This document shows positions 44,983 through 47,206 of a DNA stretch of 47,206 nt, one piece after another. The notes beneath the pieces were generated by a model. The model saw nothing but the letters and a program-made list of their open reading frames with translations. It was not told the DNA's origin and made no database searches. Source of the DNA: Hymenobacter sp. ISL-91 (GTDB lineage Bacteria > Bacteroidota > Bacteroidia > Cytophagales > Hymenobacteraceae); contig NZ_JAGGPS010000005.1 in NCBI RefSeq assembly GCF_018613725.1, positions 78,509 through 125,714 on the forward strand. The letters run 5' to 3'. Every line of letters begins with the position of its first letter. Position 1 is the first letter of the stretch. A program made the translations under genes and the position numbers.

Positions 44983-45099
44983 GTAACGCGAACTTTGTAG
45001 TTCGCGACCCGGAACGGCAACAATAAGCGAGCGGCGCGAAAAATGGATTCATGCTATCGGGTTGTTCATAGCCGCGAACTACAAAGTTCGCGTTACTAC
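44983..45099. repeat. REPIN-like hairpin pair on the ABC side of the RAYT gene
   Basis: The core CGCGAACTTTGTAGTTCGCG (8-bp stem, TTGT loop) at 44987-45006 is preceded by GTAA; an inverted copy is at 45073-45092, followed by TTAC. Spacing between the two cores is about 66 bases. The right copy overlaps the RAYT stop codon. Confidence 0.92.
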
Positions 45100-45695
45100 C
45101 CTAACGTATCCGGCCAGTATGTGTAGGGCCATTGTTCCCAGCTTTCGGCCAGGCCGGCTTTCACCGGGTTATTCACCACGTAGGCAACCACGCGTTGCAT
45201 CTCTTCACCGCTGCGCACGATATGGTCGTAGGTTTCGCGCTGCCAGAACTGCCCGGTTCGATTCAGCAGCTTATTGGCTTGCAGCGCCGTGTAGCCCTTG
45301 AGGCGTTGCAGCGTATCAGCCAGCAAAGGCGCATCTTCTGCCAAGGAAACGACAGCATGCACGTGGTTAGGCATAATGCAGTAGCAGACCAGGTGGTATG
45401 CTTTCCCATGAAAATGGCGTAGCGAAGCAGCTACTACTTCGGCTACGGCTGGCTCGCGTAGCCACACCGGCCCCTGGGCTGCGCCGTCCAATAGCGTATC
45501 GAAGCGGCCGAAATAGCGGCGCTGCTGGGCGTAAGTCAGCTCGGCGCTATCTGCTTCGCTGCTCCGAAACTGATTCTGCAATCGGGCTACTACGCTGCTG
45601 GGCAGAGAGCCAGCCAGGCGGAACGTCAAGAACAGATCAGAGCCCGGTGGCAGACGGTGCGGCAGGTTGCGCTCATAATACAGCAGCTGTCTCAT
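45096..45695 (-). CDS. REP-associated tyrosine transposase (RAYT, IS200/IS605 Y1 superfamily)
   Basis: A 199-residue single-strand-acting HUH transposase. The HUH motif is His111-Val-His113 in IMPNHVHAVV; the nucleophile should be Tyr156 in WQRETYDHIVRS; VVAYVVNNPVKAGL is the conserved C-terminal RAYT block. RAYTs are usually single-copy and act on REP hairpins near their own gene. That pattern is seen here: REPIN-like pairs with GTAG/GTAA-preceded hairpins lie on both sides. The ATG at 45695 is the first of the frame. The stop is TAG at 45096-45098, directly followed by TAA, and is part of a REP unit. All key residues are intact, so it may be functional. Confidence 0.92.
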   Translation of the reverse strand: MRQLLYYERNLPHRLPPGSDLFLTFRLAGSLPSSVVARLQNQFRSSEADSAELTYAQQRRYFGRFDTLLDGAAQGPVWLREPAVAEVVAASLRHFHGKAYHLVCYCIMPNHVHAVVSLAEDAPLLADTLQRLKGYTALQANKLLNRTGQFWQRETYDHIVRSGEEMQRVVAYVVNNPVKAGLAESWEQWPYTYWPDTLG

Positions 45696-45712
45696 ACGGT
45701 TAAGATAGGACA

Positions 45713-45729
45713 GCAGCGTGAACTTTGTA
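45713..45729 (+). repeat. Degenerate REP half-copy upstream of RAYT
   Basis: GCAGCGTGAACTTTGTA matches the first half of the REP core with substitutions; the second half is lost. It lies in the 5' region of the RAYT gene. Confidence 0.65.
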
Positions 45730-45769
45730 AGCGCCGACGAACAACCGACACCGGGCTAATAGAGCGATA

Positions 45770-45881
45770 GTAGCGCGAACTTTGTAGTTCGCGGCCCCGA
45801 ACGACCGGCACCGGGCAAAATCGAATTCCTGCTACCTGCTGCCGAGTCGTTCCGGGTCGCGAACTACAAAGTTCGCGCTAC
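45770..45881. repeat. REPIN-like hairpin pair on the barstar side
   Basis: GTAG followed by the core CGCGAACTTTGTAGTTCGCG at 45774-45793 faces an inverted copy at 45858-45877 followed by CTAC. Outside the cores the arms stay related (GGCCCCGAACGAC and the complement of GTCGTTCCGGGTC, 3 mismatches or fewer by eye). It ends about 20 bases before the barstar gene. Confidence 0.93.
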
Positions 45882-45900
45882 TACCGCTTTATAAGTCCCC

Positions 45901-46164
45901 ATGACCCTCGACCTCACAGGTATTACCAGCAAAACCGCAATTCACCAGCTGTTCAAGGAGCAGTTGGGCTTTGAAGACTGGTACGGCCCGAGCTGGGACG
46001 CCTTCTGGGATTCTATCATCGCCATCGTGGAGATGCCACCGGTGCTCACGCTCACCAACTGGCAGGATTTCGCCCAACAGTGCCCCCGTGACATGCAGCT
46101 ACTACGGCAAGTTATCCAGGATTACGCCGAAGAAATGGCCCCTAAGCGCATCGAGCTAGCTTAA
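45901..46164 (+). CDS. Barstar-family ribonuclease inhibitor
   Basis: An 87-residue protein with the barstar layout: an N-terminal strand (MTLDLTGITSK), the helix FKEQLGFEDWYGPSWDAFWDSI with the family Y-G-x-x-W/L-D-A-F/L-W block, a parallel strand (VLTLTNW) and a C-terminal helix. Barstar inhibits barnase-type ribonucleases by occupying their active site; related proteins act as immunity proteins to secreted RNase toxins. No barnase-like gene was found in the window. It lies about 20 bp downstream of the REPIN pair. The family call is good; its partner, if any, is unknown. Confidence 0.88.
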   Translation: MTLDLTGITSKTAIHQLFKEQLGFEDWYGPSWDAFWDSIIAIVEMPPVLTLTNWQDFAQQCPRDMQLLRQVIQDYAEEMAPKRIELA

Positions 46165-46354
46165 TATTAATAGCCAGAGCAGTAGCGCCGGGCCAGCACT
46201 CTGCCTGACCCTCCGGACGTTTTGAACCGCAAAACAACGGCCTCCGGTTACCTGGGTGTTTGCGAATGATTTTGAGCGCCTATTTTGCCAATGCCACAGA
46301 TATCATATTTTAGCCGTCGGGCGGCTTTTGCCCAGGTCTTCAGCCATCCAGAAA

Positions 46355-47158
46355 ATGCGCCATCGAACTTCGCGTACACTCTCTTTAGCCCGAAGGATAC
46401 TGGTGGCCGCTCTGGTGGCAGTGGCTGGCTGGGCTCGGGCCCAGACGACTGAGGAAGCCAGCGCCCTGTACCTGAGCGGCCAACTCGACCAACTCATTGC
46501 GCAGGGCGAAACCTCGCTGCGGCAAAACGACGAGCAGCCGATTCTGCACCTGTTGGTCGGCCGCGCTTATGCCGACCAACACCGGTTTAATAAGGCGGTT
46601 CCGCATCTGGAGAAAAGCAGTCAGGTGCCGCCCGGCCCCGATGGCGTGCGCGCCTGGAGCCTGGGCTACCTGGGCTTGGCCTACTACTATACCGACCACC
46701 CCGATCAGGCCCGCACCGCCCTGGCAGCGTGCGTAGCCCTCAACAGCACCCCAAACGCTACCCGGTACGCGCAACGGCGGTTGCAGGCCTACCAGCTAAC
46801 TCCTTTTTTCGCCGAATGGAAAGTGGTGGAAACAGCTCACCTGCGGCTTCATTTCCAGTCGCCGGAACAGGTGCCGGCCCTGGCCCAGTATGCAGCCGAC
46901 CGCGAGCGGGCCTACCAGAGTATTGAAGCTACCTTTCCGGTGCCCGCAGCCAAGAAAATCGACTTTTACGTCTGGAACAACACGGCCGATTCGAGGCCGG
47001 TTGTGCAGCGCAACCTGGGGTTTGCCGTGCCCGAATACCTGCTGGTGAATGCCCGCCAGAACCAGACCCGCGGCCACGAACTGGCCCATGTGCTGGTGCA
47101 GCACAGCCTGTCGCCCACGCACCATAGCCAGCTCATCAACGAAGGTGTGGCAGTTTAA
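46355..47158 (+). CDS. Exported TPR/gluzincin-type metallopeptidase, C-terminally cut short
   Basis: A 267-residue exported protein beginning with a basic leader and a hydrophobic stretch ending ARAQ. TPR-like helices follow (about 35-140; LYLSGQLDQLIAQGE; GYLGLAYYYTDHPDQARTAL), then a peptidase domain whose zinc site is HELAHVLVQH and whose third-ligand Glu is in LINEGVAV. Family members normally continue well beyond this NEG motif, but here the frame ends with TAA one codon later, and the DNA that follows (TAAGTAGTGTTGCATAAGTA) does not read as protein. The gene is therefore probably broken by an insertion at about 47156 whose body lies outside the window. The start at 46355 (MRHRTSRTL) gives the leader. 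Confidence 0.75.
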   Translation: MRHRTSRTLSLARRILVAALVAVAGWARAQTTEEASALYLSGQLDQLIAQGETSLRQNDEQPILHLLVGRAYADQHRFNKAVPHLEKSSQVPPGPDGVRAWSLGYLGLAYYYTDHPDQARTALAACVALNSTPNATRYAQRRLQAYQLTPFFAEWKVVETAHLRLHFQSPEQVPALAQYAADRERAYQSIEATFPVPAAKKIDFYVWNNTADSRPVVQRNLGFAVPEYLLVNARQNQTRGHELAHVLVQHSLSPTHHSQLINEGVAV

Positions 47159-47206
47159 GTAGTGTTGCATAAGTAAACGGGTGGTACGTATGGGCGTATC
47201 TTTGGG

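Noticed and set aside
43317..45023. Minus-strand open frame of 568 codons opposite the ABC exporter
   Set aside because: Antisense of a clear ABC transporter; no signature and no promoter, and it crosses the REP hairpin.
46256..46354. Upstream extension of the gluzincin gene as a toxin partner for barstar
   Set aside because: The extension has no RNase features and the same frame leads directly into an exported TPR-peptidase.

Overview
The window reads as chromosomal DNA of a member of the Bacteroidota, most likely the Hymenobacter group of the Cytophagales. This placement is inferred from gene content and style: high-GC coding sequence, a SusC/SusD outer-membrane pair, type IX secretion-type proteins (PorQ and a PorE-like OmpA protein), promoter boxes matching the Bacteroidota TAnnTTTG consensus, almost no Shine-Dalgarno sites, and REP-type palindromes in many intergenic gaps. 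No rRNA, tRNA or CRISPR array was seen.

Region by region: 1-3.4 kb holds a metal/cobalamin-receptor-like protein and the shikimate genes aroB-aroA (minus strand). 3.4-9.3 kb holds a small lipoprotein, proline dehydrogenase, an unrecognised small protein, a glycine-rich stress protein and a tail-specific protease, several closed by clear terminators. 9.5-14.4 kb holds an unknown helical protein, lysyl-tRNA synthetase, two YtxH-type stress proteins (one fused to a CsbD-like domain), a Kazal-type inhibitor lipoprotein and a cupin. 14.4-18.2 kb holds a LytTR response regulator with its LytS-type kinase, an unknown anchored protein and a Tat-type dienelactone hydrolase.

18.2-25.2 kb is an accessory block: a SusC/SusD pair, visibly more A/T-rich than its surroundings, lies between two dead insertion sequences, an IS4-family relic and an IS630-family relic. 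Then follow an SDR oxidoreductase, hslU flanked on both sides by large palindromes whose arms carry short repeats, porQ, lon, the PorE-like protein, a DUF6702-like protein, rseP and dxr. 37.5-41 kb holds two small proteins (one GreA-like), an apparently intact IS481-family element and an RsbQ/KAI2-like hydrolase. The end holds an M28 peptidase, an MsbA-type ABC exporter, a RAYT (REP-associated tyrosine transposase) enclosed by two REPIN-like hairpin pairs, an orphan barstar, and a gluzincin-type metallopeptidase gene that stops abruptly at the window edge.

Functional themes are envelope and protein quality control (Prc, Lon, HslU, RseP, M28, Kazal inhibitor), surface secretion and nutrient uptake (PorQ, PorE-like, SusCD), and core metabolism (aroAB, lysS, dxr, proline dehydrogenase). 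The most interesting non-genic signal is the set of palindromes: a RAYT with its probable own REPINs, a second dispersed GTCAT-type family in at least five gaps, and two palindromes with iterated arms around hslU.
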